Source: Deltaproteobacteria bacterium (GTDB taxonomy: Bacteria > Myxococcota_A > UBA9042 > PHBI01 > JACKFB01). Taken from it: 64,000 nucleotides of DNA. This document shows, one piece after another, positions 30,078 through 40,311 of the stretch. Position 1 is the first letter of the stretch; each line of letters begins with the position of its first letter. The translations under genes and the position numbers were made by a program. The stretch lies in contig JACKFB010000002.1 in NCBI GenBank assembly GCA_020632695.1, positions 186,001 through 250,000 of the forward strand, in the 5' to 3' direction. The notes below the pieces were generated by a model, which was not told the origin of the DNA, searched no databases, and worked only from the letters and a program-made list of their open reading frames with translations.

Positions 30078-31690
30078 AGAGAGCTGCTCGCGGGAAGCTG
30101 GCGAAGCGCGTGCTGGCGGCCGCCGACACGGTGTTCCACTGGTGTCGTGAGGACATGCAGTCCGTCGTGCTCGGCGATGTCGACGCGGTGGACCCGACGG
30201 CCTGGCGCGAGTCCGTGTCCGACCTGCAATGGAGGATCCTCGACGCCCTGGCCGAGACGGCGCCTGGCATATTCGAGTTCACGCCCCGCCGGAGCGAGGG
30301 CCTTGGCACCGTGCGGGACATGCTGACGGCTGCGCTGTATGGAACCTTCGCACCCGATGAGCTGACGGCGGTGCACCTGCTCGCCGGAAGCGCCGCGTTC
30401 GACCCGAAGAAGCCCGCGCTCCTGGTCGGGTGGCTCCTGGAGGTCGAGTCCCGTTACTTCCTCGTGGGTAGCTTCGTGCTCGTCCCGCGAGCCGCCGAGA
30501 TCGCGCGGGCGTGGGTGTCGGAGACGGTACGGCAGTCGCTCGAGGATGCTGACCCCATCGCGTCCCCCGAGCTGGGGTGGGAGCTCTACCAACTGCTCCA
30601 GCGCCCGACGGGTCGGCCGGGCGACCCGGTGACGCGCTTCCGCCTCCCGTCCGCGTGGGTGGCGGTCGTGCCGGATGTCACGGGCCGTCGTGCGCCTTTC
30701 GATGTGCCCGAGACGGCCGAGGCGAGCGACGTCCTGCTGGTCACCTGGTACGAGGAGACGACCTATGACGCGGAGCGCCTGGCCCGGTGGGTGGGATTTC
30801 GTGCGGTGACGAAGTCGGGCGCCCCCTGGCCCTATTCGCCGCGCACCGTGCTCATGTGCCGCGTTCACGAGCCGCGTGCCGTCATCGCCCTCGCGCGCTC
30901 GTCTGCTGATCTCGCCGCGCTCCGGGAGAGCATCGCCGACATGCGCCTGTTGGCGGGCAAGGGCGCGCGCCATGGCGAGTCACGCGAGGCGATGGAGCAT
31001 GCCGCCAGGGGCCTGCCGAGCGTCGACGAGATCCTGGCTGTGTTCGGGGTACTCCCCGACGCGACGATGCCGGCGGTGACCGACGAGCGCTTGTCGCGGC
31101 ACCCCACGCGGCTGTTGCTGCTGCCCGCCGACCTCGAAGAGGCGTTGGGGCCGGACACACCCATCGGCGCTGCGCGGCAGCACTGCGCGCGACATGGGCT
31201 CGAGGCCGCGGAGCAGTTCGAGGCCGCCTGGCGGAGCTATCGCGCGGAGCGCCGCCTGCTCGCGACCTGGGGACCCGCCGGGCCGAACTCGATGCCGCCG
31301 ACCTCGCAGGGCGAGGACAGCGATTGGCTCCGCCCCATCGCCGGGGTCTTCGACCGGCGCATGCTGCGGCAGCCGCTCGCGAGCCTGCGACTCCGCTCGG
31401 GGAAGCCGCTCAACCGGATCCTCACCGCCCTCGTGTCCGATGAGGCGATCCCCAGCGTCGATGCGCCCATCGCGACGCTGCCGCAGAGCCTGAGAAGACT
31501 GCTCCGCGCCCGCGGCATCGGCATGGCCAGCCTCGACAGTCTGCGCGAGGCCCTGTGGCTGCACGCGCACCGCTGGCGCCTGAACCTCTCCGGGTGCACC
31601 CCGCAGGCGCTCGCCGAAGCCGAGACCCGCGCCGAGGCCGCCGGAGCCCTGGTGGACTCGCTGGACGACCTGGCGCGGCTCTTCGAGTGA
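30074..31690 (+). CDS. Unknown protein, last gene of the ATPase-helicase operon
   Basis: A 538-residue protein with a basic start (VKRAARGKLAKRVLAAADTVFHW) and mixed alpha/beta content. It has no transmembrane segment, no P-loop and no nuclease or methyltransferase motif that I can recognise. Two parts look structured: about 70-260 (FTPRRSEGLGTVRDML, LVGWLLEVESRYFLVGSFVL, VTWYEETTYDAERLARWVGF) and a helical C-terminal third with TLPQSLRRLLRARGIGMASL. The GTG start lies within the helicase stop. Its place at the end of a tightly coupled operon suggests it is the target-recognition or effector component. That is inference and the most interesting open question of the window. Confidence 0.8.
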   Translation: MKRAARGKLAKRVLAAADTVFHWCREDMQSVVLGDVDAVDPTAWRESVSDLQWRILDALAETAPGIFEFTPRRSEGLGTVRDMLTAALYGTFAPDELTAVHLLAGSAAFDPKKPALLVGWLLEVESRYFLVGSFVLVPRAAEIARAWVSETVRQSLEDADPIASPELGWELYQLLQRPTGRPGDPVTRFRLPSAWVAVVPDVTGRRAPFDVPETAEASDVLLVTWYEETTYDAERLARWVGFRAVTKSGAPWPYSPRTVLMCRVHEPRAVIALARSSADLAALRESIADMRLLAGKGARHGESREAMEHAARGLPSVDEILAVFGVLPDATMPAVTDERLSRHPTRLLLLPADLEEALGPDTPIGAARQHCARHGLEAAEQFEAAWRSYRAERRLLATWGPAGPNSMPPTSQGEDSDWLRPIAGVFDRRMLRQPLASLRLRSGKPLNRILTALVSDEAIPSVDAPIATLPQSLRRLLRARGIGMASLDSLREALWLHAHRWRLNLSGCTPQALAEAETRAEAAGALVDSLDDLARLFE

Positions 31691-31704
31691 GCCGACGCGC
31701 GGGT

Positions 31705-31720
31705 CCTCCACGAGTGGAGC
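31705..31720. terminator. Short hairpin between convergent genes
   Basis: CTCCA-CGAG-TGGAG forms a five-base-pair stem in the 31-base gap between the ATPase-helicase operon and the convergent lipoprotein gene. It could stop transcription from both sides; no T-run is present. Confidence 0.35.
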
Positions 31721-31721
31721 G

Positions 31722-32744
31722 TCAGTCGCAGGTGATGGGGGCGACGATGGCGGCGGGGCCGGTGGGGAGGCAGGCGCGGGGCGGCGGTGGGGTCGAGGAA
31801 CCGTGGCCGGGCAGCGCATCCCAGGTCGAGCAGACCGAGCCCTGGGGGCAGTCCTGGTCGCTCTGGCACGGCGTCGTGCAGTGCTGCGCCGTGCAGTCGT
31901 CAGCGGGTGAATACACGACGGCGCAAGCGCCGCCCTGGCAGCCGGGCGCAGGGACGGCGAAGCGCGAGAACACCGTCGTCGAGGTGTCGAGGCCGCAGGT
32001 CTGCATGTAGTCGTCCAGCGCAGGCGGCAGATCCTCGGCGCACTTCGACGTGAGCAGGTCGCAGCGCAGGTAGTGCACGGTCGCCGTGCCGTCCTCGGCG
32101 AGGGTCGTCGGCGCCTCGTGACAGTCCGCGTCCTCGGAGCAAGCGTCGCCCACGACGCTCGGCGCGCCGCACATGGACGCGCCACCGCCGGGCGGGCTGG
32201 ACAGGTAGCTCAGCACGCAGACCTCACCCGGGTCACAGTGGGTGACCTCGACCGGGCACGAGCCCGTCCAGAACTGGCAAGGGACCCACGCGGCCTGGTT
32301 GGTCCGCACCACCCCGTCCTTGCAGGTCGCCTGCCACCCGCAGTCGTGATGGCAGTCCGGGTCGGGCAACTCGACGCCAGCGTCGCCGTCGACATCGGTC
32401 TCGGCGTCGGTCTCGGCCCCGGCCCCGGCGTCGGTCTCGGCCCCGGCGTCGGTCTCGGCCCCGGAGTCGGTCTCGGCCCCGGAGTCGGTCTCGGCCCCGG
32501 TCTCGGTCTCGGCCCCGGCGTCGGTCACGGTCTCGGTCTCGGCCCCGGCGTCGGTCCCGGCCCCGGTCTCGGCCCCGGCGTCGGCGTCGGTCCCCACCTC
32601 GGCATCCGCCTGGGCTCCCGATCCCCCGGCGCAGCCCGCCGCCCCCGCCACCATCAGCGCCAGCAGCACGCCGCTGCGCCCGCGGAACACGGCGAGTCGC
32701 CCCCGCCCGCTGTTCTCCCATCGTGCCGTTCTCGAGACGCTCAT
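31722..32744 (-). CDS. Cys-rich lipoprotein with acidic repeat linker
   Basis: A 340-residue protein with an unusually long N-terminal region before a lipobox AGAAGC (Cys38), a linker of DAGAETETG-type repeats (about 45-120), and a C-terminal domain with about 20 Cys (for example CHHDCGWQATC, CDPGEVCVLSYL, GDACSEDADC, CQSDQDCPQGSVC). The CxxDxDC elements resemble the small disulfide modules of Myxococcota surface proteins. No catalytic motif is seen. It converges on the ATPase-helicase operon and is probably not part of it. A TACAAG hexamer seven bases before the ATG could be a -10 box of a leaderless transcript, or AAGG could act as a weak ribosome site. Confidence 0.8.
   Translation of the reverse strand: MSVSRTARWENSGRGRLAVFRGRSGVLLALMVAGAAGCAGGSGAQADAEVGTDADAGAETGAGTDAGAETETVTDAGAETETGAETDSGAETDSGAETDAGAETDAGAGAETDAETDVDGDAGVELPDPDCHHDCGWQATCKDGVVRTNQAAWVPCQFWTGSCPVEVTHCDPGEVCVLSYLSSPPGGGASMCGAPSVVGDACSEDADCHEAPTTLAEDGTATVHYLRCDLLTSKCAEDLPPALDDYMQTCGLDTSTTVFSRFAVPAPGCQGGACAVVYSPADDCTAQHCTTPCQSDQDCPQGSVCSTWDALPGHGSSTPPPPRACLPTGPAAIVAPITCD
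32390..32600 (-). repeat. Tandem repeat encoding an acidic lipoprotein linker
   Basis: On the plus strand units of GGCCCCGGCGTCGGTCTC recur about ten times; on the coding strand they give DAGAET/ETG. The unit is closely related to those at 4954-5213 and 55430-55715. Confidence 0.85.
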
Positions 32745-32900
32745 GCCTTGCCTTGTACGTGATGTTCGATGCCTGACATCGGCAGCCGCTGGTCGCCGAA
32801 CCGCCAGACTACATCGCGCGCACGTCCGAGCAATCGCAATTCTTCCCGTCGCCGGGAGCCACGGTCTGCCCTCGCCGGCCGGATCGCCCGCTGCTGGTCC

Positions 32901-34712
32901 TCAGGGCGGCAGCAGGCCGGCGGCGGCGCAGTGCGGGTTGGTGTCGCGGTAACCGTGCTCGGAGAAGCCGTGGTAGGAGGCGGGGCCGCCGCCTACGTAG
33001 CTCTGCAGCACGTCGAGCTGGGCTATCTGGCCGGCCTTGAGCGCCGTGCGGGTGTCCTGCACGAAGCGGCGCTCGGCTTTGGAGACCGGGGCTCCGGCGG
33101 CGCCACGGGCGATGATGGTCTTCATGCGCAGCTCGTCTTGCGGGCCGACGAAGCCGATGTGGCTGGACCAGACCAGCAGCGCCAGCACCGCGGCCGCGGT
33201 GAGCCAGGCGAGGGCCCGGTGGCGGCGGGGCGGGACGGGCCGGAGCGCGCGGCCCGGGCCGTGGGCGACCACCGCCGCGAGCAGCGCCAGGCCGAGCGAG
33301 GCGCCGACCGCCGGCCAGTGCGCCCCCGCGGCCTCGCGCCCCCACACCCAGAGGCGGTCGAAGAGGGGGGCGAAGCTGCGCAGCGGCAGGTGGTCTCCGC
33401 CGAAGAACATCATCATCTGCACGTTCCAGAGGTGATTCTGGACCCCGTCGGAGTGGTAGGGATAGGTCCAGCCGACCGCGAAGGGCACGAAGAAGGACCA
33501 GAGCAGCGCCGCGCCCAGGGCCGCCAGGCCGGCGCCGACGAGCGGGGAGGGCGCGCCGGCCCGGTGGACCTGCCGCAGGGCGCTGGCGACCAGGTGGCCG
33601 AGGCCGAGCGCCAGCCAGGGCAGCGCCGGGAGCGCGTGGCGCGAGAACGCGAGCATGTCCGGGTTCGTCGAGACGTAGATGGCCTGGAAGACCAGCGTCG
33701 CGCCCGTGATGAGCAGCCCGGTGAGGCCCTCCCAGCGCAGGGTGGGCGCCCGCAGCATGAAGGCGAGGCCGGCGAGGCCGGGCAGGGTCCAGGGCGAGGT
33801 GGTGAAGAGGCCGCGGCGGTCGCCGACCAGGCCGGCCAGGAACGTCGACCACTCGAAGTGCATGCGCTCGTGCATCGAGCGGGCGACGGGGCCGAGGAAG
33901 TCGTAGCTCTGCGCCCAGGGGCTTCCCCAGATGAGGGCGTCGTAGGTGGCGAAGCAGACGCCGATGAGTAGGACGCCGGCGGTGGCGGCCGCGGCGGTGG
34001 CCCAGGGGCGGTCGCGGGTGACCACGCGGCGGGCCAGCTCCACCGCTCCGGCGATGGCGCCGCAGGCGAGCAGCCAGTAGTTCATCGCCCCGGCCAGGCC
34101 CAGCAGCAGGCCGCCGACGCCGGCTCGGGCGAGGCCGCCGCGCCGCAGCAGCAGGTAGCCGCCCAGCATCACGAAGGTGGCCGGCGCGTAGTCGGTGAAC
34201 ATCGTCGCGTACACGTAGATGGGGCTGGCCAGTAGCAGCGCCAGCAGCGCCACGTGGCCGCCGGGCGGCCCCAGGCGGGCGATGAGCCAGCGCCCCCAGA
34301 ACCAGGCGACCAGCAGGATGGGCAGCAGCGAGCAGAGCAGGCCGAGCACCGAGGCGGCCGTGGTGAACGGCACGAGCTGGCCGCCGCTCAGCCGGGTCGC
34401 CAGCCAGTAGGCGGGCACCCCCAGCCAGAACATGCCGGGCGCCTTGTGCGAGTAGGTGCGGCCATCGACGACCGCCTTGTCCACCGGGTCGTGGGTGGTG
34501 GCGATGCGACAGGACATGGCGTCCATCGCGCTGTCGCCGTAGTGGACCAGCGCCTGGATGGGCAGCACCCGCGCCTCGGTCGTCGGCTCGAAGAAGGTGA
34601 CGATGGCGTTGCGGTCGGGGATCGCCATGCTGGCGCAGACCAGCAGCAGCACGGCCGCCAGGCGGGAGTTCGGGCTACGAGGCGCGTCCGCTGAGGTCGG
34701 AGCTTCGGTCAC
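32901..34712 (-). CDS. Multipass membrane protein (glycosyltransferase-like, DUF2723/PMT type)
   Basis: A 603-residue protein with about 11-12 hydrophobic segments. The first luminal loop has SHKAPGMFWLGVPAYWL, and later loops have FTDYAPATFVMLGGYL, AMNYWLLACG and TNPDMLAFSRHALPALPW. This arrangement (acidic residues in the first loop, long alternating helices, a soluble end) resembles GT-C glycosyltransferases that use lipid-linked sugars. No Asp-Asp or DxE signature is certain, so the catalytic role is inferred. It starts with a GTG; no Shine-Dalgarno is visible, and a start at the ATG of MAIPDRN would remove half of the first helix. It lies next to an FHA gene on the same strand. Confidence 0.75.
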   Translation of the reverse strand: MTEAPTSADAPRSPNSRLAAVLLLVCASMAIPDRNAIVTFFEPTTEARVLPIQALVHYGDSAMDAMSCRIATTHDPVDKAVVDGRTYSHKAPGMFWLGVPAYWLATRLSGGQLVPFTTAASVLGLLCSLLPILLVAWFWGRWLIARLGPPGGHVALLALLLASPIYVYATMFTDYAPATFVMLGGYLLLRRGGLARAGVGGLLLGLAGAMNYWLLACGAIAGAVELARRVVTRDRPWATAAAATAGVLLIGVCFATYDALIWGSPWAQSYDFLGPVARSMHERMHFEWSTFLAGLVGDRRGLFTTSPWTLPGLAGLAFMLRAPTLRWEGLTGLLITGATLVFQAIYVSTNPDMLAFSRHALPALPWLALGLGHLVASALRQVHRAGAPSPLVGAGLAALGAALLWSFFVPFAVGWTYPYHSDGVQNHLWNVQMMMFFGGDHLPLRSFAPLFDRLWVWGREAAGAHWPAVGASLGLALLAAVVAHGPGRALRPVPPRRHRALAWLTAAAVLALLVWSSHIGFVGPQDELRMKTIIARGAAGAPVSKAERRFVQDTRTALKAGQIAQLDVLQSYVGGGPASYHGFSEHGYRDTNPHCAAAGLLPP

Positions 34713-34809
34713 GGGCGGGAGAGCCTCGGTCGACGGCCTCCGTCAGCGGGTGCTCGGAGCAGCGCGCCATCGACGGATTGCCAGGGCTTGCGAGCGGCGG
34801 CGGCCCCGC

Positions 34810-35394
34810 TCAGCTCGCGAAGGTCAGCCAGAGCACGACGCCGGCCAGGGACATGGTGGCGACGGCGAGGCCGACGACGGCCTTGCGCAGGAACTCCCGG
34901 TCGTCGTTGGCCGCGAGCGCGACGGCGCCTCCGAAGGCCTCGGGAGGGCCGACCAGCTCGCTCTCGGGGGCGATGAGCCCGCCCGACTGCAGCGCAGCGC
35001 GCAGCTCCTCCGGCTTCATGTGGGTGGTCTCCACCGGCGAGAGGCCCGTGGGGCGCGGCCGGCCCACCAGATCGCCCTCGCCGCTGATGTCCTCCAGGGT
35101 CGGCCCGCCTTGCTCGAGGTACTCGACCACGAACTTGCCGATCTGGATCTGGTCGCCGTCCCGGAAGGGGTGGGCGTCGACCTGGCGCCCGTTGACGTAG
35201 ACGCCGTTGGCGCTGGCCATGTCGCGCACGATGAGCTCGCTGCCTTCCAGGGTCAGGCTGGCGTGGATGCGCGAGACGCCCACGTTGTCGATGATGACGT
35301 CGTTGTTGGGATCGCGGCCGATGGTGAAGACCGGCTTGGTGATCGGGACGACCTGGAGCTCGCGCTCCTTGAGCTTGACCATGAGCTGAGGCAT
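34810..35394 (-). CDS. FHA-domain protein with C-terminal membrane anchor
   Basis: A 194-residue protein. The FHA domain (about 5-100) has the key motifs GRDPNNDVIIDNVGVSRIH (Arg, Ser and His that read phospho-Thr) and NGVYVNGRQV. An acidic/Pro linker follows, and the protein ends with one membrane segment AVVGLAVATMSLAGVVLWL. FHA domains bind phosphothreonine peptides made by Hanks-type kinases; two such kinases lie within 7 kb. A GGAGGAG site precedes the ATG. It is divergent from a serine hydrolase lipoprotein gene. It is probably an inner-membrane phospho-signal reader. Confidence 0.9.
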   Translation of the reverse strand: MPQLMVKLKERELQVVPITKPVFTIGRDPNNDVIIDNVGVSRIHASLTLEGSELIVRDMASANGVYVNGRQVDAHPFRDGDQIQIGKFVVEYLEQGGPTLEDISGEGDLVGRPRPTGLSPVETTHMKPEELRAALQSGGLIAPESELVGPPEAFGGAVALAANDDREFLRKAVVGLAVATMSLAGVVLWLTFAS

Positions 35395-35460
35395 CGGCGC
35401 TCCTCCGGAGGCGTCGGCGCCTCCACGATCTTCCCCGTCCGGGGGAATCCGTTGTAGGGA

Positions 35461-35489
35461 TTGTGCTCGGCGGGCCGGAGCCCGACAAT
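35461..35489 (+). promoter_or_regulatory. Candidate promoter of the serine hydrolase lipoprotein
   Basis: TTGTGC and GACAAT are spaced by 17 bases in the divergent gap, beside the AT-rich run ATTTTCTAC. The leader would be about 55 bases. Confidence 0.4.
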
Positions 35490-35550
35490 TTTCTACACCC
35501 GCGCGGACGCTGGCGAGGCGCCCGACGAGGCGGTGAGCCGGAGGGCAGCG

Positions 35551-36910
35551 ATGAAGCCGAGCGGTCGAGGCGGAGCGGCGCCGTGGGCGGTGGCATGGGC
35601 CCTGGCGGTCGCCGGCGTGGTCGGCTGCGACGGGTCCACCGACGGCCCGGACACCTTCCGGGCCGACACGGTCACCTTCTTCGACGTGGCCCCGGACTCG
35701 GCCCCGGACTCGGCCCCGGCCCCGGACTCGGCCCCGGACTCGGCCGCGGCCCCGGCCCCGGACTCGGCCCCGGCCCCGGACTCGGCCCCGGACTCGGCCT
35801 CGGACTCGGCCCCGGCCCCGGACTCGGCCTCGGACTCGGCCCCGGACGCGGCCCCGGACTCGGCCCCGGACTCGGCCTCGGACACCGGCCCCGACCTCGC
35901 CTCGGCTCTCCCCGCCGCGCTGCAGGCCCAGCTCCAGACCGCGGTGGACGACCACTTCGCCGCGGTCGAGGCCCCGGGCGTCCAGGTCACCGTGGTCGTG
36001 CCCGGCATGGGCCGCTGGTCCGAGGACGCCGGTCTGGCCAGCGCCGACCCGCCCGTGCCGCTGGCTCCGGGCGATCGCTTCCGCATCGGCAGCATCACCA
36101 AGACCTTCAACACCGCCGCCGTGCTCCAGCTCGTCAGCGAGGGCGTCCTCGCGCTGGGCGACCCCGCCGACAAGTGGCTCGCCGGGTTCGACTTCGGCGC
36201 CGGCGTCACCATCGAGCGCCTGCTCGCCCACACGAGCGGCCTCTTCAACTACACCGACGACGCCAACTTCCTGGGGATGTCGACCGAGCCGGCCACGCCG
36301 GCCGAGGTCATCGCCTGGGCCCGCTCCCACGGCCAGGTCTTCGAGCCCGGCGCCGGCTGGAGCTACTCCAACACCGGCTTCTATGTGACCGGCCTCATCC
36401 TCGAGGCCGCCAGCGGCGACGCGTTCGCCCAGGTCGTCCGCGAGCGCCTGAGCGACCCGCTGGGGCTGTCGGACACCTTCCTCGAGGACTTCGAGCCCAT
36501 GCCGGGCGGCCGCGTGACGGGCCACGGCCTCGGCAGCTCGCTCGAGGGCCTGCTCGACATGTCCTGGGCCTGGGCCGCTGGCGGCATGGTCTCCAACGGC
36601 GACGACCTGTGCCGCTGGGCCGAGGCGCTCTATCGGGGCGACGTGCTGACGGCGCCGATGCGCGAGGCGCTGATCACCCCCGCCAGCCTGCCCGGCGGCG
36701 AGAAGGCCGGGTACGGCCTGGGCACCTACCTGGCGGCCCGCGGCGGGGTCTCGGTGGTCGGACACACCGGCTCGACCATGGGCTTTCGCGGCGAGCTCTT
36801 CATGCATCTGGCCTCGGGCACCTGCGTGGCCGTGCTCACCAACGACTTCTTCGCGTCCCCACGCGAGGTCTCCGACGCCGTGTGGCAGACGCTGGCCGCC
36901 CAGGTCCCGC

Positions 36911-36921
<11 letters not shown>
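35551..36921 (+). CDS. Serine hydrolase (class C beta-lactamase family) lipoprotein
   Basis: A 456-residue lipoprotein with lipobox GVVGC (Cys26), a linker of APDS repeats (about 50-115), and a beta-lactamase/transpeptidase-like domain. The SxxK motif is SITK (Ser181), the second motif is YSN (Tyr272), and the third is HTGS near the C-terminus, which replaces the KTG of true beta-lactamases. This pattern fits esterases and D-amino peptidases of the family (EstB/LpqF type) rather than an antibiotic resistance enzyme. A GGAGGG site supports the ATG. Its last 11 bases overlap tail-to-tail with a Ser/Thr kinase gene. Confidence 0.88.
35692..35890 (+). repeat. GACTCGGCCCCG tandem repeat encoding an APDS linker
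   Basis: Twelve- and six-base units (GACTCGGCCCCG, GCCCCG) repeat over about 200 bases and encode PDSAPDSAPAPDS. All units are multiples of three, so unit-number change keeps the frame. Confidence 0.85.
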
Positions 36922-38044
<1,123 letters not shown>

Positions 38045-38313
38045 GGGCACCGCGGGTGGAGGGATGCCACGAGTGTGGGCGGAGGACTGCTGGATGGCAA
38101 TTCCGGCGTCCCCAGGAGCGTGTGGCGGATGGATGACTCGTCGGCTCCGGGCGCTCTCGGGCGCGTCGGCGTCCCAGGCCCGCTGCGGAAGACCCCTTGC
38201 CTTGCCTCGGGTCCTGGAAAGGGCCTCGCTTTGCCAGGCCTCGCCGAATCGCCTCGAAAGCACCTCGGATCCACCTGAATCCCTTGTCCGCTACACGCTC
38301 CTGGCGCAGCGGA

Positions 38314-40125
38314 TCAGCGCGGTCGGGGCGGCGGGATGACCAGGGAGTCCACCCTGCGGGCCAGCGAGGAAGACGGGGCCAGGGCGCCGTCGCGGAAGAG
38401 GCGGCCCAGCGGGCGGGTGCCCGCCGCGTCGTCCACCGCGAAGGCGTCGATGCGCACCTCGCCCGAGGCGCGCACGTGGACGCGCAAGAAGCTCTTGTAG
38501 CCCTGGAAGTGCAGGGCCGAGAAGGCCTCGTTGGTGTGCCAGCCGCAGAAGCGCACGGCGATGAAGAGGTAGACGCCCAGGAGCAGCGAGCCGCACACCC
38601 AGGCGAGCACCACCCCGAAGACGGCGATGGTGACCCAGGCCAGCAGCGGCGGCAGCGGGGCGGGGGGCGCCTTCATCCAGGTCAGGGTCAGCGCCGTGAG
38701 CACCGCGGCCAGGGCGAGGTGTGCCGTGCCGTGCAGCACGCCGGCCAGGGCGCGGCGCCAGGAGGGGGCGCCGTCGTTGAAGGCCACCAGCATCCGCAGC
38801 AGCAGGATGACCCAGACCCAGAGGATGGGGTTGCTGCGGGCGCCCACGGCCAGCTCGAGCGCGACGGCGCCGAAGGAGGGGTCGGGGAAGTTGGCGCGAG
38901 ACCACGGGTAGGCGATGGCGGCCGTCGCGAAGTAGAGCAGCGCCGGGATCACGCCGAAGCTCGGGTTGAGCAGCGGGAAGAGCAGGGTGGCGGCGCAGAG
39001 ACGGCGCGAGGTGGCGCGCGGCGGGTGGACGGCGGCCTCGCCGAGCAGCGCCGGGTGGCCGGCCAGGGTGGTGGGCAGGCGGGGCTCGCCTTCGGTGCTG
39101 CGGCTCTGGGGCGGGTCGATGGTGTGGGTGGGGTGCAGGAACGCGCCGCCGCCGCCGCAGGTGATCTTGTGGACGGCGTCGGCGCCGGTGCGGCGTGGCT
39201 CGGCGCAGGCGGCGTCGGTGGACCAGCGGCGGAAGTAGTGCAGATCGCCCGCCAGCCAGACGTGGACCTGGGCGCCTCTGGCGGTGATGAGGCCCTCGAC
39301 GAAGGCCAGGTTGTCGTCCAGGTGGCGGTCGCCGCGGCCGAGCCGGGTCTTCTCCCAGGCGGGCTCGGCGACGCACACGATGACCCGGTCGCCCGGCTCC
39401 AGGCGGGCGAGCACCTCGTGCCGGAAGTAGGCGAGCTGCGGGCCGTCGATGTCGCCCTCGAGCTGGATGTCCAGCGCCATCAACCACCAGCGGCCGGGCA
39501 GGCGCAGGGCGAAGTAGCTGCGGCTCTGGGCGGTGCGCAGGCCGCCGATGGTGCGGCGCTGGGTGAAGAGCCGCGAGAAGCTGGCGAGGCCGTCGTACCA
39601 GTCGTGGTTTCCCGGGATGGCGAAGAGCCGCGGCAGCGTGGTCGCCGCGTCCGCCTCAGGGGCGGGGACGACGCCCCAGCGGGGGACGGGAGGGGGCACG
39701 CGCCCGGGCTCCGGCTTGGGGAAGATGTCGGTCCAGGGCAGGACGAAGCGGTCCTCGTATTCGCGGCGGGTGGCGGCCGGGTAGACCTGGTCGCCGCCGA
39801 GCAGCACCAGCCGACCGCGGTGGCGCGAGGCGGGGTCCCACTCCACCGGCGTGTCGCGCACGGCCTCGGCGACGGCGCGGGTGGGGGCGTAGCCGTCGCC
39901 GGTGTCGGCGACGAAGTCGATGACCACCTCGTCGTGCGCGATGGCGTAGTCGAAGAGCGGCTGGTCGGCGGCCAGGGCCTCGACCAGGCGCTGGTCGGCG
40001 CGGGTGCCCATCAGCGCGGAGACGCCTGCGGCGAGGCCGGTGCGGGCGAGCTGGGCCGGGTCGTACCAGGCGACCATGGGCTTTCGCCTGGCGCCCGGGG
40101 CGGACGTCGGAGCCGCGTCGGACAT
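38314..40125 (-). CDS. Metallophosphoesterase with C-terminal membrane domain
   Basis: A 603-residue protein. The N-terminal calcineurin-like domain (about 45-300) has GGDQVYP, IPGNHDWYDG and LAGDLHYF, which supply the two-metal site; the usual first GDxH box is replaced by ADTGDGY. The C-terminal half (about 350-520) has six or so hydrophobic segments (for example LLNPSFGVIPALLYFATAAI, PILWVWVILLLRMLVA, AWVTIAVFGVVLAWVCGSLL), then a soluble end. Such fusions occur in Actinobacteria and Myxococcota without assigned substrate. The start has GAGGTG five bases upstream. It is divergent from sufT and codirectional with the kinase. Confidence 0.85.
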   Translation of the reverse strand: MSDAAPTSAPGARRKPMVAWYDPAQLARTGLAAGVSALMGTRADQRLVEALAADQPLFDYAIAHDEVVIDFVADTGDGYAPTRAVAEAVRDTPVEWDPASRHRGRLVLLGGDQVYPAATRREYEDRFVLPWTDIFPKPEPGRVPPPVPRWGVVPAPEADAATTLPRLFAIPGNHDWYDGLASFSRLFTQRRTIGGLRTAQSRSYFALRLPGRWWLMALDIQLEGDIDGPQLAYFRHEVLARLEPGDRVIVCVAEPAWEKTRLGRGDRHLDDNLAFVEGLITARGAQVHVWLAGDLHYFRRWSTDAACAEPRRTGADAVHKITCGGGGAFLHPTHTIDPPQSRSTEGEPRLPTTLAGHPALLGEAAVHPPRATSRRLCAATLLFPLLNPSFGVIPALLYFATAAIAYPWSRANFPDPSFGAVALELAVGARSNPILWVWVILLLRMLVAFNDGAPSWRRALAGVLHGTAHLALAAVLTALTLTWMKAPPAPLPPLLAWVTIAVFGVVLAWVCGSLLLGVYLFIAVRFCGWHTNEAFSALHFQGYKSFLRVHVRASGEVRIDAFAVDDAAGTRPLGRLFRDGALAPSSSLARRVDSLVIPPPRPR

Positions 40126-40311
40126 GGAGGCACCTCGATGGGGGGAGACCGCGCATCATGGCACAGGGGCCGCGGTTGGCCAGCGGAGCCCCTGACGGGC
40201 CGGACGGGGATGGAGGCTTCCCTTCGCCCGCGCCTGCCGGTATGAACACTGCGCGACGCCGGACGCCACCCGGCGATGCCCGGTGCCATCGGGCGGCAGG
40301 AGAACAAGCGG

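Noticed and set aside
24016..31690. A complete BREX system
   Set aside because: No PglX-type methyltransferase, PglZ, BrxA, BrxB or BrxL-like protein is encoded in or near the operon within the window.
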